This document shows, piece by piece, positions 48,986 to 57,696 of a DNA stretch of 64,000 bases. Origin of the DNA: Ignavigranum ruoffiae. GTDB lineage: Bacteria > Bacillota > Bacilli > Lactobacillales > Aerococcaceae. Made by a program: the position numbers and the translations under genes. How positions within the stretch are numbered: position 1 is the stretch's first letter; each line of letters opens with the position of its first letter. Under the pieces are notes generated by a model, which had not been told where the DNA came from, did not search any database, and worked only from the letters and a program-made list of their open reading frames with translations. The stretch covers positions 1-64,000 of the forward strand of contig NZ_FOEN01000001.1 in the NCBI RefSeq assembly GCF_900110675.1, read 5' to 3'.

Positions 48986-49344
48986 TGGAGATGAGGAGAG
49001 TCGAACTCCTGTCCAAATATTCCGCCACTTACAACTCTACGCCAATAGTTTATTCTTTACTTTAGCATCAAGCTAGCTGATAAACACGCATCACTTGTAG
49101 CGAGTCTGGTCGTCTCTTTTCTATGAAGCAGACGGATTCATAGAACGTATCCCACTGAATTTGAGACCGGGAACTAACACATGGGCGATGCTAGGCCGAT
49201 CTTTGCCCGCAGTTTTTAGGCTGCTAAAGCAAAATTGTTGTTTGTTGTTTTTGCAGTTATATTTAACTGTAACGTTTTTAGGAAGACGTAACCTTCCTGA
49301 CGCATCATAAGCTCGAAAATACCTGTCGAAACCATGACATCCCC
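48986..49344 (-). ncRNA. ssrA: Transfer-messenger RNA (tmRNA)
   Basis: About 359 bases on the minus strand. The 5' end GGGGATGTC pairs with 3' CATCTCC to form the acceptor stem, and the 3' T-arm reads GGAGTTCGACTCTCC. The tag reading frame at 49254-49216 gives AKTTNNNFALAA then TAA, a typical Firmicutes proteolysis tag ending ALAA. CCA is not encoded. It rescues stalled ribosomes with SmpB (not in this window). Confidence 0.96.
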
Positions 49345-49359
49345 GAGATTATATTCTCC

Positions 49360-49388
49360 ATTATATGGTAGAATTCAATATTTGTCAA
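49360..49388 (-). promoter_or_regulatory. Promoter of ssrA
   Basis: On the minus strand TTGACA (49383-49388), 17-base spacer, TATAAT (49360-49365): a perfect consensus promoter. Confidence 0.93.
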
Positions 49389-49572
49389 AATTCAAGCACT
49401 GCTGACCGGTACTTTTAAAATAGCGGACCCATTTTCATCGTTATTTAATCGTGAGCGAATGTTAAGTCATTATTCACTTAGTTATATTAGAGATGATTTA
49501 ACCTGACTCTGATTTTCTGTCTTGCTTAATTTTCTATTTTTGCGATAATATAGCAATAGACATATTCACCAA

Positions 49573-50133
49573 ATGAAAGGGGGGCCCATTATTAAAGATT
49601 ATTGGACGATTTCAGAACTTGCTGATGAATTTGAGGTAACTCGTCGAACGATCCGCTACCATCTGCAACAAATTGGTGGAGGGCAAGAAAAGAATGCCTC
49701 AGGAATGATTATTATTTCGGCAGATGAAAGGCAAGCCCTCCTCCTAAGGATTAAGGGAGAAGAAATTAAAGAAGATATTAGTCGGAAAATGGACACAAAA
49801 AATGAGCGTATCAAGAAATTAAATGAAGCCGTTCATTATTTAAAACAATTATTAGAAGCAGAAAAAATCTCGACTCAACAGAAGACTCAAGAATTAGATC
49901 GATTGACTAGTATCCTGGAAGAAAAAGATCAACAATTGGCTCAGTATAAGCAACAACAGCAATTTCTGCAAGAACAATTGACGAGTCAGTTGCAATTGCT
50001 CGATCAAGAACAGCAATTGCATCTACATACTAAGTCAGAGTTAGATCGAAGCCGCCAGTCCCAATTAGCCCTAGAAGAAGAAATTCAAAGTAAGGATGAT
50101 CGATCTTGGTGGCAGCGTTTATTCTTACCTTGA
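49573..50133 (+). CDS. DNA-binding protein with N-terminal HTH and coiled coil (DUF536-like)
   Basis: 186 residues. YWTISELADEFEVTRRTIRYHLQQIGG (two blocks, about 10-36) is a winged-HTH-like DNA-binding start. Residues about 65-170 are a Gln/Glu-rich coiled coil, and the end is RSWWQRLFLP. Similar plans occur in DUF536 proteins of Lactobacillales, some plasmid-linked, but I am not certain of the family. The ATG used here has no ribosome-binding site; a strong AAAGGGGGG lies just inside the frame (49577-49585), see findings. Confidence 0.7.
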   Translation: MKGGPIIKDYWTISELADEFEVTRRTIRYHLQQIGGGQEKNASGMIIISADERQALLLRIKGEEIKEDISRKMDTKNERIKKLNEAVHYLKQLLEAEKISTQQKTQELDRLTSILEEKDQQLAQYKQQQQFLQEQLTSQLQLLDQEQQLHLHTKSELDRSRQSQLALEEEIQSKDDRSWWQRLFLP

Positions 50134-50416
50134 GAGCTGATTAATCAGTATGGGTTCTTGATAACCGACTGAGCAGAAAATCAGAATTATTGCATCTTAT
50201 TATAAATTTAGTTTTATTGGGCGGATGCTAGGTCAAATAATATTTATTCGCTAATATTTTCACTTTTTTGATCGGCTTTTATAGCCTTTGAAGGAGGCAA
50301 TTCGTTATTTTCAAAGAAATGCTGATGGTTCAATCAAATCTTGAATCTTGCGCCAAGGAAACAAAGAAAGCATAAAATATTTAGTCGATAGTGACAAATC
50401 ATGAAGAATCCAAAAT
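50134..50416. other. Intergenic stretch without recognisable gene
   Basis: AT-rich with no ORF that I can support. A good GAAGGAGG at about 50289-50296 is followed only by an 18-codon frame (ATG at 50320) with no recognisable product. It could be a gene remnant. Confidence 0.4.
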
Positions 50417-50446
50417 AGGAAGCCTCAGTAGGGCTTCCTTTTTGAA
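50417..50446. terminator. Bidirectional terminator
   Basis: AGGAAGCC-TCAGTA-GGGCTTCCT followed by TTTT on plus; the minus strand reads TATTTTGG after the stem. It serves the two convergent genes. Confidence 0.83.
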
Positions 50447-50456
50447 TATAGTTTAT

Positions 50457-50762
50457 TTAAAATGATTCGGCTTCAATAAATTCTTGGTGTTGAGCAACAT
50501 CATCCGTATGATAGATGACTAAGCGAATCTCTTCTTCAGAAAGCACTGGTAATTCTGCTAAGGCATCATTTAAAGCATGATCATCAGCAAAGTCTTCTAC
50601 TTTTAAGCCTGCTTTTGCTAATTGTTTAGCTTGATAAGGACTTAGATCATCATAGTTGATAACCCCTTTATCAATTAGGATGTGATATAGTTCTTTGTAA
50701 TTGTCGGCAGAAGCTGTCCAGCACATCCGTTTTGTAGCGTCTTTACCTACCCATTTAATCAT
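50457..50762 (-). CDS. Hypothetical protein, 101 residues
   Basis: I do not recognise the family. The start has AAAGGAAG upstream on the minus strand. Soluble and acidic, with no membrane segment. The N-terminus MIKWVGKDATKRMCW has two aromatic/basic turns; the middle KAGLKVEDFADDHALNDALAEL is helical; the C-terminal LSEEEIRLVIYHTDDVAQHQEF could form a small alpha/beta domain. Codon use looks like its neighbours. Confidence 0.65.
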   Translation of the reverse strand: MIKWVGKDATKRMCWTASADNYKELYHILIDKGVINYDDLSPYQAKQLAKAGLKVEDFADDHALNDALAELPVLSEEEIRLVIYHTDDVAQHQEFIEAESF

Positions 50763-50954
50763 TGTATCTTCCTTTCAGTCGGTCTTATTGATAATTATTG
50801 TAACATTATTTTATAAAAAATAAAGACTTTTCGCAATTATGTTGCATTATTTATTTTTAAATGTTTTGTAAGTTGTGGAATGGGCCTTTAGACGGACGGC
50901 AGAATCGTTGTGATCTAGTATGATTTTATCGTAAAATGAACCAGGAGGGATTTG

Positions 50955-51893
50955 ATGAGCGAATGGATCAATGATTTTAAAAAACTCGGAAAGTTTTTGC
51001 TTTACTTTTTAGCGAGTGTTTTCACTATATTTATCATCAATCAATTTATTACTTTGTATAATTTCTTACGCTACTTGCATCCGCTTCTCGCTGTAATCGT
51101 CACAATCATCGGATTGGGAATCTTGATTTATTATGGTGTCAGGTTGTATCAGCAGCTGGCCAATAATCAAGCTATTATCGATATCGACCAAGATTCTACG
51201 GCTGAAGAAGTTGAAGAGTATTATCGTCAAATGCGCTTACACCTGGAGAAATATATCCAAACAGATGCGGAAACTGAATCTTTAAGTGATGAAGAGGCAG
51301 TGGCTATCTATCTGCAAGAATTAGACCAGTTAACTACCCCGATGATCTTAGAGAATGCCAATGCCATTTTCCTTTCAACTGCTATTTCTCAAAATGGGGT
51401 ATTGGATAGTTTCGTGGTCCTTTTCTCCATGATTCGTATGGTTTGGCAGTTAGCCAATGTCTATCATACTCGTCCTTCACTCATTAGCTTATTGAAGCTT
51501 TATGTCGAAGTCGCTTCAGTGGTATTGATGGCGCGGACGATCGAAGATGCTGATTTAATTGAGTATCAAATTGAGCCACTGATGACTTCGATTATTGGGG
51601 AATCAATTGCTTCGGCGATTCCAGGTATGGTGCCTATTTCTAATTTAATTGTCAGCTCCTTAATGGAGGGAGCGGTCAACGCTTTCCTAACGTTGAGGGT
51701 CGGTATTATTAGCCAAGATTATCTTAAAGGAGCCCATAGTAGCAGTCGACAAGGAATCCGCCGCTCAGCTTCGATGCAGGCTGTTAAATATATGGGCAGT
51801 ATCCTAAAAACAAATAGTAAAATCGTGATAGAAAGTATAGGTCGGACGATTAAAAGAGCAGGTGTAGATAGTACAAAAAAATGGTTTAAATGA
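50955..51893 (+). CDS. Membrane protein of the YcjF/DUF697 type
   Basis: 312 residues from ATG 50955, after AGGAGGG. Two membrane helices at about 14-30 and 38-60, a charged acidic stretch (about 78-125), then a hydrophobic C-terminal half (NAIFLSTAISQNGVLDSFVVLFSMIRMVWQLA, quoted in part: STAISQNGVLDSF) that matches the DUF697 plan, and a basic tail. DUF697 proteins often accompany dynamin-like or Era-like GTPases; none is seen here. Function unknown. Confidence 0.72.
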   Translation: MSEWINDFKKLGKFLLYFLASVFTIFIINQFITLYNFLRYLHPLLAVIVTIIGLGILIYYGVRLYQQLANNQAIIDIDQDSTAEEVEEYYRQMRLHLEKYIQTDAETESLSDEEAVAIYLQELDQLTTPMILENANAIFLSTAISQNGVLDSFVVLFSMIRMVWQLANVYHTRPSLISLLKLYVEVASVVLMARTIEDADLIEYQIEPLMTSIIGESIASAIPGMVPISNLIVSSLMEGAVNAFLTLRVGIISQDYLKGAHSSSRQGIRRSASMQAVKYMGSILKTNSKIVIESIGRTIKRAGVDSTKKWFK

Positions 51894-51927
51894 GGCAGTG
51901 GGACCTCAACGAGCAACCATTAAGTCA

Positions 51928-52359
51928 TCAGAGCAAATATTTTTCAACATTGACGCATTCAACGCCATCCTCTAAATAGATCTCTGAGCAAATTTGGTAA
52001 CCTAGGGATTGATAAAAGGGGAGGGCAGTGCAATCTGCATGAATCAGACAATGTTTAAGACCATGTTCTCGGCCAAGTTGTTCGATAGCTTGGACTATTT
52101 GAGTAGCTAGTCCTTGTCCTCGATAAGATTTAAGCGTGGCTAATCGAGAAACTCGAAATGTCTGTTCATCATCTTGAAGATAGCGTCCGGTTGCGACAGG
52201 AAGATTCTGGTCGTAGATGACAATATAGGGAGGGCGATCGAGGTCAATTTGATCAAATTCTTCCTCCGCCTTGATGCCTTGCTCGAGTACAAAGACTTGG
52301 TAACGAATGAAGAATGCGGCAGCTTGTTGCCAGCGCTCTGAATTAATTCTAAGTTCCAT
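51928..52359 (-). CDS. GNAT family N-acetyltransferase
   Basis: 143 residues. The N-terminal FFIRYQVFVLEQG (about 17-29) is typical of ElaA/YjcF-type GNATs, and the acetyl-CoA loop SRLATLKSYRGQGLATQIV (about 70-88) and LPFYQSLGYQ (about 113-122) are clear. Acceptor unknown. Convergent with the DUF697-type gene. Confidence 0.88.
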   Translation of the reverse strand: MELRINSERWQQAAAFFIRYQVFVLEQGIKAEEEFDQIDLDRPPYIVIYDQNLPVATGRYLQDDEQTFRVSRLATLKSYRGQGLATQIVQAIEQLGREHGLKHCLIHADCTALPFYQSLGYQICSEIYLEDGVECVNVEKYLL

Positions 52360-52454
52360 TTGAACACCTTTCTTTGCTATAATACAGTTTGAATGAAATA
52401 AATTTGTTTTTATCTTAGCATATTTTATGAGATAAGGTATAGAAGGAGAATATT

Positions 52455-52619
52455 ATGTTCCAGAAAAAGAATCGTCCACCTATGAGTTCTAAAGAGAAGA
52501 AGTGGTGGATTTTTGGTTTAATTCTATTAACGATTTTTGTGTTTTTAAATCGCTGTCAACTCGCTCAACATCAAAATTCAAGTCATGCAGTGAGTGACTA
52601 TCGTTGGCTTACCGAGTAA
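52455..52619 (+). CDS. Small single-span membrane protein, 54 residues
   Basis: ATG 52455 after AGAAGGAG. Residues 1-18 are basic (KKNRPPMSSKEKKWW), 19-32 form one membrane helix (IFGLILLTIFVFL), then a short outside tail. Cys34 follows the helix but does not fit a lipobox. Unknown function. The ribosome-binding site and composition suggest a real gene, divergent from the GNAT gene. Confidence 0.6.
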   Translation: MFQKKNRPPMSSKEKKWWIFGLILLTIFVFLNRCQLAQHQNSSHAVSDYRWLTE

Positions 52620-52683
52620 CTGTCAAACTATGCTATTCTAGAAATCTTTGTGATTTTGAGAATTTCGTTATCTTTCATAAATT

Positions 52684-52760
52684 AAAAAAAGCCGAATACT
52701 TAAGTAAGAAAGTTTCTCAAAAAGAGGGTTAACTTTCTACTGAGTATTCGGCTTAATATT
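52684..52760. terminator. Long hairpin terminator between the small ORF and the YjiH gene
   Basis: AGCCGAATACT and AGAAAGTT pair with AACTTTCT and AGTATTCGGCT, with small internal loops. The minus strand ends in TTTTTTT, the plus strand in TTAATATTTT, so it works for both convergent genes. Confidence 0.88.
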
Positions 52761-52847
52761 TTCCTGAACAATAATTATTTGATGTTTTGAATATGATGGA
52801 TGAATCCTAATTATATCGTAACCATCGGCTTAACACGTTTTACCCCG

Positions 52848-54203
52848 TCAAAAAATAAGGTTCGCGATTAAGACGATAATTGGTAAGGAAATCAAGGTTC
52901 GTTCAATAAAAATAACAAAAATTTCCCAAAGGTTAACGGGTAATTTAGAACCAAGAATCACTGCACCTGTTTCGGAAAGATAGATGAGTTGAACAACAGA
53001 TAGGCTGGCAATTATAAAACGGGTCATCGGATTTTGAATTTCTGCAGCCATGATTGAAGGCACCACCATGTCGGCAAAACCAACAATCACAGTTTGACTC
53101 GCTGCCTGAGCTTCTGGGACTTGTAAGAGTTGGAGCAGAGGGAGAAATGGTTTACCCAACCAGGTAAAGATTTCTGTATTTTCCGATAGGATTAAAGCCA
53201 TGGTACCTACAGCCATAATAATTGGAATCACACTCAACCATAAATTAACGATAGTTTTGATAGCCCGATTGAAATAAGCCCAGACACTGCCATTTTTTTT
53301 GGCTTTGCGGATAGCTAATCTTAAGGCCCATTGAGAACGACTATATCCATCCGGAATGACATCACCATCTAAATCTTCGGGATGAGCAAGTCTTTGTTCA
53401 GATTTTCTCGATAAGGGTGGCAGGTGGGGAATAATTAAAGCACAGCAAATGCCGGATAATACGACGGTCAAATAGTAAAAACCAAAATAATCTGTCAGGT
53501 CAACGTTTTGTAAGACGACTAAACAGAATGTGATCGATACCGCAGAGAAAGTTGTCGCAATAATCGAAGCTTCTTTCTCAGTATAATATCCTTGTTCATA
53601 TTGACTGCTCGTTAAGGTGACGCCAATGGTTCCGTCACCCACCCAGGAAGCTACACAATCCACGGCTGAACGACCGGGAAGATCAAACAAGGGGCGCATA
53701 ATTTTGGTCAAGTATACACCAACAAATTCGAGTAAACCAAACTCGGTCAGAAATGGTAGGATAAAAGCGGCTACTAAGAAAATAGTAAAGAGACCACCAA
53801 TTAAGTCGTTTAAGATGAGACCGCCGGTGCTTTCAGACCAAATAACTTCGGGTCCTAATTTAAAAGCAGTCAGCCAAGCGAAGAGCATACCAATCGCTCT
53901 GACAACCATCCAAAACCATGAAATATGCCCGACTTCATTTAAGAGTGGATGTTCTTTCAAGAATTTAGGTTTAAATTGACTCCCTACGATAGAAATCAAA
54001 AAAGAAAGTGTAATAATACACAATATCAGATAGGGAATAGGAACCACTCGGTCGATTCCTTGATAAATCCAATTTGAAAGCACAGAGACGGCAACGGTCG
54101 TACTTCCTTCATAAGTAAACGGGGTCATTAACAACAATATACCAACGAGAGATGGGATAACAAATTGAAACACATCCTGGTTAGTATAGTCTTCTTTATT
54201 CAT
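52848..54203 (-). CDS. YjiH family membrane protein with nucleoside-recognition (Gate) domains
   Basis: 451 residues from the minus-strand ATG at 54203, preceded by GGAGG. About eleven membrane segments. GRSAVDCVASWVGDGTIGVTL (in two parts, about 175-195) and IVGFADMVVPSIMAAE (about 372-387) are the Gate-type motifs of the YjiH family. Its transported substrate is not established. Unlinked to other transport genes here. Confidence 0.85.
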   Translation of the reverse strand: MNKEDYTNQDVFQFVIPSLVGILLLMTPFTYEGSTTVAVSVLSNWIYQGIDRVVPIPYLILCIITLSFLISIVGSQFKPKFLKEHPLLNEVGHISWFWMVVRAIGMLFAWLTAFKLGPEVIWSESTGGLILNDLIGGLFTIFLVAAFILPFLTEFGLLEFVGVYLTKIMRPLFDLPGRSAVDCVASWVGDGTIGVTLTSSQYEQGYYTEKEASIIATTFSAVSITFCLVVLQNVDLTDYFGFYYLTVVLSGICCALIIPHLPPLSRKSEQRLAHPEDLDGDVIPDGYSRSQWALRLAIRKAKKNGSVWAYFNRAIKTIVNLWLSVIPIIMAVGTMALILSENTEIFTWLGKPFLPLLQLLQVPEAQAASQTVIVGFADMVVPSIMAAEIQNPMTRFIIASLSVVQLIYLSETGAVILGSKLPVNLWEIFVIFIERTLISLPIIVLIANLIF

Positions 54204-54430
54204 ACATACCTCCATATTTATTTTAGACTGTGAATCAATGCATTATATTTTAGACCAATAAGAAAACAATTACAAATGGAATCCAATGAGAACGTGTTCA
54301 TCGGAATTAAATTCAGATGAACTTTATCTTAAAAGCTGACCAAGTAAAATATAGAAGAATTTAAGAAAGTAAAGCTTGCATTCGCTATCCAGGATGGTAA
54401 CATAAATGTAACAAATTATGCGGGGGAATA

Positions 54431-55804
54431 ATGGTGGATGCTTGGATAAAAATAAATAAGAAAAGAATTTGGTATGGTTTTGCACTTTTTCTTACGACAA
54501 TATTGGTTATTTTATATTTTGTTCCAATGAACTTTCCGAGTCGAGTTCAACGAGCCCAGGCTTTAATGAATGAAATATATCAAGATGAGCAAGAAATTTA
54601 TTTAGCAGAGAATGTAACCATCCACAAAATTCAAGATTTAATGAATGTAACCAATCGCTTAGCTGGGGATGTTGGTCAGGATTTACAGACCAAAGCCAAT
54701 CTAGCTCTATGTAAATTTCGTAATCTACAGAAGATTAAATATTTTGTTGATAGTCAACACACTGATATCAATAATCCTAAACTAGAGCAGGTTAGCCTGA
54801 ATGCCGAGTTGAGTCCAGAATTATGGGCTAAACATAAAGACTTGTATGTCTGGCCTGTTCAGGATGCTTTCACTCAACAAATTGATCATATCTATGAATT
54901 AGTTGAAGAGGCTTGGTTACCCTTGAATCAAGCTCATCAATTGGTTAATGATTTGGCAGACCTGCCAGCCAAAGACAATCAACAAGTCCTCAAGCAAGTG
55001 CAAACCATGCTAAATATAGAAGAATTGTTGAATCAAGCTGCTGACCAAGGTCTAAAAGAAAAAATTAACCAACAGTATCTGCAAAAAGTTGACCACTATA
55101 TGCAATCGATGTTGCAAGATCCCGACAAATTTTCAGATCAGATTTTAAGTAATCTTTATCAAGCGGATGCGGTGCTTCCTTATATAATGGATACTCCTCT
55201 TGACTATCGACCTAAAGTGGCGGTTACTTTTGATGATGGTCCTAATGAAGATTTTACGCCACAAATTCTAGATATCTTGGATAAGTACCAAATTAAAGCA
55301 ACTTTCTTTGTCGTCGGACGGAATGTCGATCAAGTCCCCCAAGTAGCTCAAGAAATCATCGCGCGGGGTCATGATATCGGCAATCATTCTTATAGTCATC
55401 CTACTTTTCTAGAAATGACTGATGATGAAATTTTATGGGAAATTAATGCTACTCAGGATATTATCGAAAATCATACCGGCTATCGGCCTAAATTATATCG
55501 GATGCCGTTTGGTGATGGGGGCCGTCATGTTTATGAATTAATCGATAATATGACTTCGACCATGTGGAATACGGATACCAATGACTGGTATTTCGAGACA
55601 CCTGAGGAAATCTATGAATATACCTTGCCTCAATTTGATCGGGATATGCTGATGTTAATGCATGATACCTCACAAAAATCTGTCGATGCTTTTGAACAAA
55701 TCCTTCAAGCTTTGGTTGATCAGAATTATAAATTTGTTAGTCCTAACGAATTAGAATTTAATGAACGGTATCGGGAAATTGGAAATTATGCCCAGTACGA
55801 GTAA
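54431..55804 (+). CDS. Membrane-anchored polysaccharide deacetylase (NodB domain)
   Basis: 457 residues: one N-terminal membrane helix (about 13-32), a helical extracellular region (about 40-250), then a NodB domain (about 258-445). Motif 1 VTFDDGP with Asp268/Asp269, motif 2 HSYSHP with His319/His323, motif 3 RMPFGDGG, motif 4 DTNDW and motif 5 LMLMHD are complete, so it should be active. Likely removes acetyl groups from peptidoglycan GlcNAc (PgdA-like), which gives lysozyme resistance. Monocistronic. Confidence 0.9.
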   Translation: MVDAWIKINKKRIWYGFALFLTTILVILYFVPMNFPSRVQRAQALMNEIYQDEQEIYLAENVTIHKIQDLMNVTNRLAGDVGQDLQTKANLALCKFRNLQKIKYFVDSQHTDINNPKLEQVSLNAELSPELWAKHKDLYVWPVQDAFTQQIDHIYELVEEAWLPLNQAHQLVNDLADLPAKDNQQVLKQVQTMLNIEELLNQAADQGLKEKINQQYLQKVDHYMQSMLQDPDKFSDQILSNLYQADAVLPYIMDTPLDYRPKVAVTFDDGPNEDFTPQILDILDKYQIKATFFVVGRNVDQVPQVAQEIIARGHDIGNHSYSHPTFLEMTDDEILWEINATQDIIENHTGYRPKLYRMPFGDGGRHVYELIDNMTSTMWNTDTNDWYFETPEEIYEYTLPQFDRDMLMLMHDTSQKSVDAFEQILQALVDQNYKFVSPNELEFNERYREIGNYAQYE

Positions 55805-55849
55805 GTTTGTTTAGCAAAAAGGCTAGTGTTACAAGCAATCATCAGTAAA

Positions 55850-55893
55850 AAGCACACTCAAAATCTCTTTCTCTAAGAGTATTGAGTGTGCTA
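55850..55893. terminator. Bidirectional terminator
   Basis: AGCACACTCAA pairs with TTGAGTGTGCT, with a TCT/AGA inner step, flanked by AAAAA and TAATTTG, between convergent genes. Confidence 0.85.
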
Positions 55894-55898
55894 ATTTG

Positions 55899-56594
55899 TT
55901 ATTCTTGATTAGAATCATTCAGGACATCCTTAAAATGGTCAGTTCGACCATAGGCTTTGAGTCGGAATTGCCCATCACGGTATTCGACAATTGATACCGA
56001 AGCATTATCGAGGGGCTCTTTTTTATTAAAATCGGCAATCAGACCATTGAGGAGGTTACGAATGGTCATCCCGTGACAAACGACTAATATAGTCTGATTT
56101 GTTCCTGCATGCTTATTGAGTAATTGCAGTAGGCCAGACTCAACCCGTTGCCAGAATTCGACATAATTCTCAGCATGATGATAAGGGTCTAATTCTTTAA
56201 TGGTGTTTAATATATATTGAATTTCAGCTTCTGAACCTTGAGGTAAATCATATTTAATCGAAGTAGACTTAATTAATTGGGGCCAGACATCTTTGGCAAT
56301 TTGTCCTTCAAAGCTGCCAAAGAACACTTCACGAAATTCTTTCATCGGTACAATTTTTAACCCTTCATTGAACTGGTTTTCTTCTAAGAGGATTAAAGCT
56401 GTATCAATGGTTCGTTGAAGGTCACTGGTATAAACCGCATCGAATTTAACATCAGCTAAACCTCGACCACTACGGTGTACATTCTCAATGCCTTTAGGGG
56501 TTAAGGGAGCATTGGACCAACCCTGCATCCGATCATAAAAATTAAAATAGGTCTCTCCATGTCTTACAAAATAAAAAGTAACTCCATTTGACAT
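55899..56594 (-). CDS. Histidine phosphatase family protein (phosphoglycerate mutase-like)
   Basis: 231 residues. The active-site motif FVRHGETYFN (about 9-18) with the nucleophile His, the second Arg in SDLQRTID, and the late His in VVCHGMTIRN (about 177-186) are present. A broad phosphatase is more likely than a true glycolytic mutase because it lacks the extended phosphoglycerate-mutase inserts. Substrate unknown. Confidence 0.88.
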   Translation of the reverse strand: MSNGVTFYFVRHGETYFNFYDRMQGWSNAPLTPKGIENVHRSGRGLADVKFDAVYTSDLQRTIDTALILLEENQFNEGLKIVPMKEFREVFFGSFEGQIAKDVWPQLIKSTSIKYDLPQGSEAEIQYILNTIKELDPYHHAENYVEFWQRVESGLLQLLNKHAGTNQTILVVCHGMTIRNLLNGLIADFNKKEPLDNASVSIVEYRDGQFRLKAYGRTDHFKDVLNDSNQE

Positions 56595-56727
56595 AATTCT
56601 GCCTCCTCATTTCTCTTAGATTTATTATAACGATGTTTTGAACTTAAGTCTAAAGAAAGTCGCTTGTTTTAAGATGAAATCAATTCGGCTTTGTGATAAT
56701 CTTAGTAAATAAAAGGGGGGCAATTAA

Positions 56728-57696
56728 GTGGAGAAAAGTCAGAATATTTGGTCGAGACTCTTAAAAACTTACCGAGATAATAGCGAACAACTTCGCTTCG
56801 GCTCCTATGCAGCAGAAATGTCATTCTATGTCATTTGGGCCATGGTACCAATTCTTTTGGCCTTAGCGAATGTGATTGCCATTCTTCCAATCAAGACAGC
56901 GGACATTTTAGCCATGATGCGGAATTTCGTACCGGCGGAAGTTCAATCAATTTTATTGCCAATTTTACAAGGTTATTTGGAGAATACTTCACCTGGTGTT
57001 TTTTCTTTGGGGTTAATTATTTCACTGTGGCCGGCCTCCAATGTCTTCAATACTTTACAGCGTGTCTTTAATGAAATTTATAAAGTAGAACCCCGCAAGA
57101 ATTTACTGATTTCTCGTGGCTTTGCTTATCTTTTTACGATTTTTATGGTATTATTAATTTTTGCAGTGACCTCTTTATTAGTGTTTGGCGAGAGTATTTT
57201 ACATTTAGTTGAACAAAGATTGCCAGATTATTCTGGCTTAGTTTCCTTAATTGTTCAACAGGGTTGGATATTTGGGGTCATCCTCGTCTTTTGTTTGTTA
57301 GTCTTGATGTACTATATCATTCCGAATGTCCACCGACCACTGAAATACGCTTTGCCGGGAGCCATTTTTTCTTTTGTAGGAATCTTTTTGATTTCGCAAT
57401 TATTTACAATATATCTTTCTTTTGCGGGCAACAGTATCTCGAATCAAACACTAGGGATTTTTATTATTTTAATGATTTGGCTCTATTTCAACTCGATGGT
57501 ATTATGTGTGGGGGCTTATTTAAATGTATTCTATTACGATTTCAAAAATCCGAAAGCTGATCCATTTGCCCCATATCAAGGTGAGATTATAATCGATAAG
57601 AGTGACGGGTTTATCAGTCATCAGCCGGTGCTCAAAGATCAGATAAGTATTGTAAAGACTGACAGTGATAGGAGTAAAATAAATGAAGGCAACTAG
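56728..57696 (+). CDS. YihY/BrkB family inner-membrane protein (UPF0761)
   Basis: 322 residues, GTG start after AAAAGGGGGG. Six membrane segments with the family signature YAAEMSFYVIWAMVPILLAL (about 27-46) and SLWPASNVFNTLQRVFNEIY (about 97-116). It was once misnamed RNase BN; function unsettled. It overlaps the rodA gene by 14 bases, so the two are co-translated. Confidence 0.9.
   Translation: MEKSQNIWSRLLKTYRDNSEQLRFGSYAAEMSFYVIWAMVPILLALANVIAILPIKTADILAMMRNFVPAEVQSILLPILQGYLENTSPGVFSLGLIISLWPASNVFNTLQRVFNEIYKVEPRKNLLISRGFAYLFTIFMVLLIFAVTSLLVFGESILHLVEQRLPDYSGLVSLIVQQGWIFGVILVFCLLVLMYYIIPNVHRPLKYALPGAIFSFVGIFLISQLFTIYLSFAGNSISNQTLGIFIILMIWLYFNSMVLCVGAYLNVFYYDFKNPKADPFAPYQGEIIIDKSDGFISHQPVLKDQISIVKTDSDRSKINEGN

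Noticed and set aside
48882-49076. A 64-residue plus-strand ORF
   Set aside because: It runs antisense into the 3' end of tmRNA and has no ribosome-binding site.
50320-50376. An 18-codon frame after a GAAGGAGG
   Set aside because: Spacing from the ribosome-binding site to the ATG is too long and the peptide has no recognisable feature.
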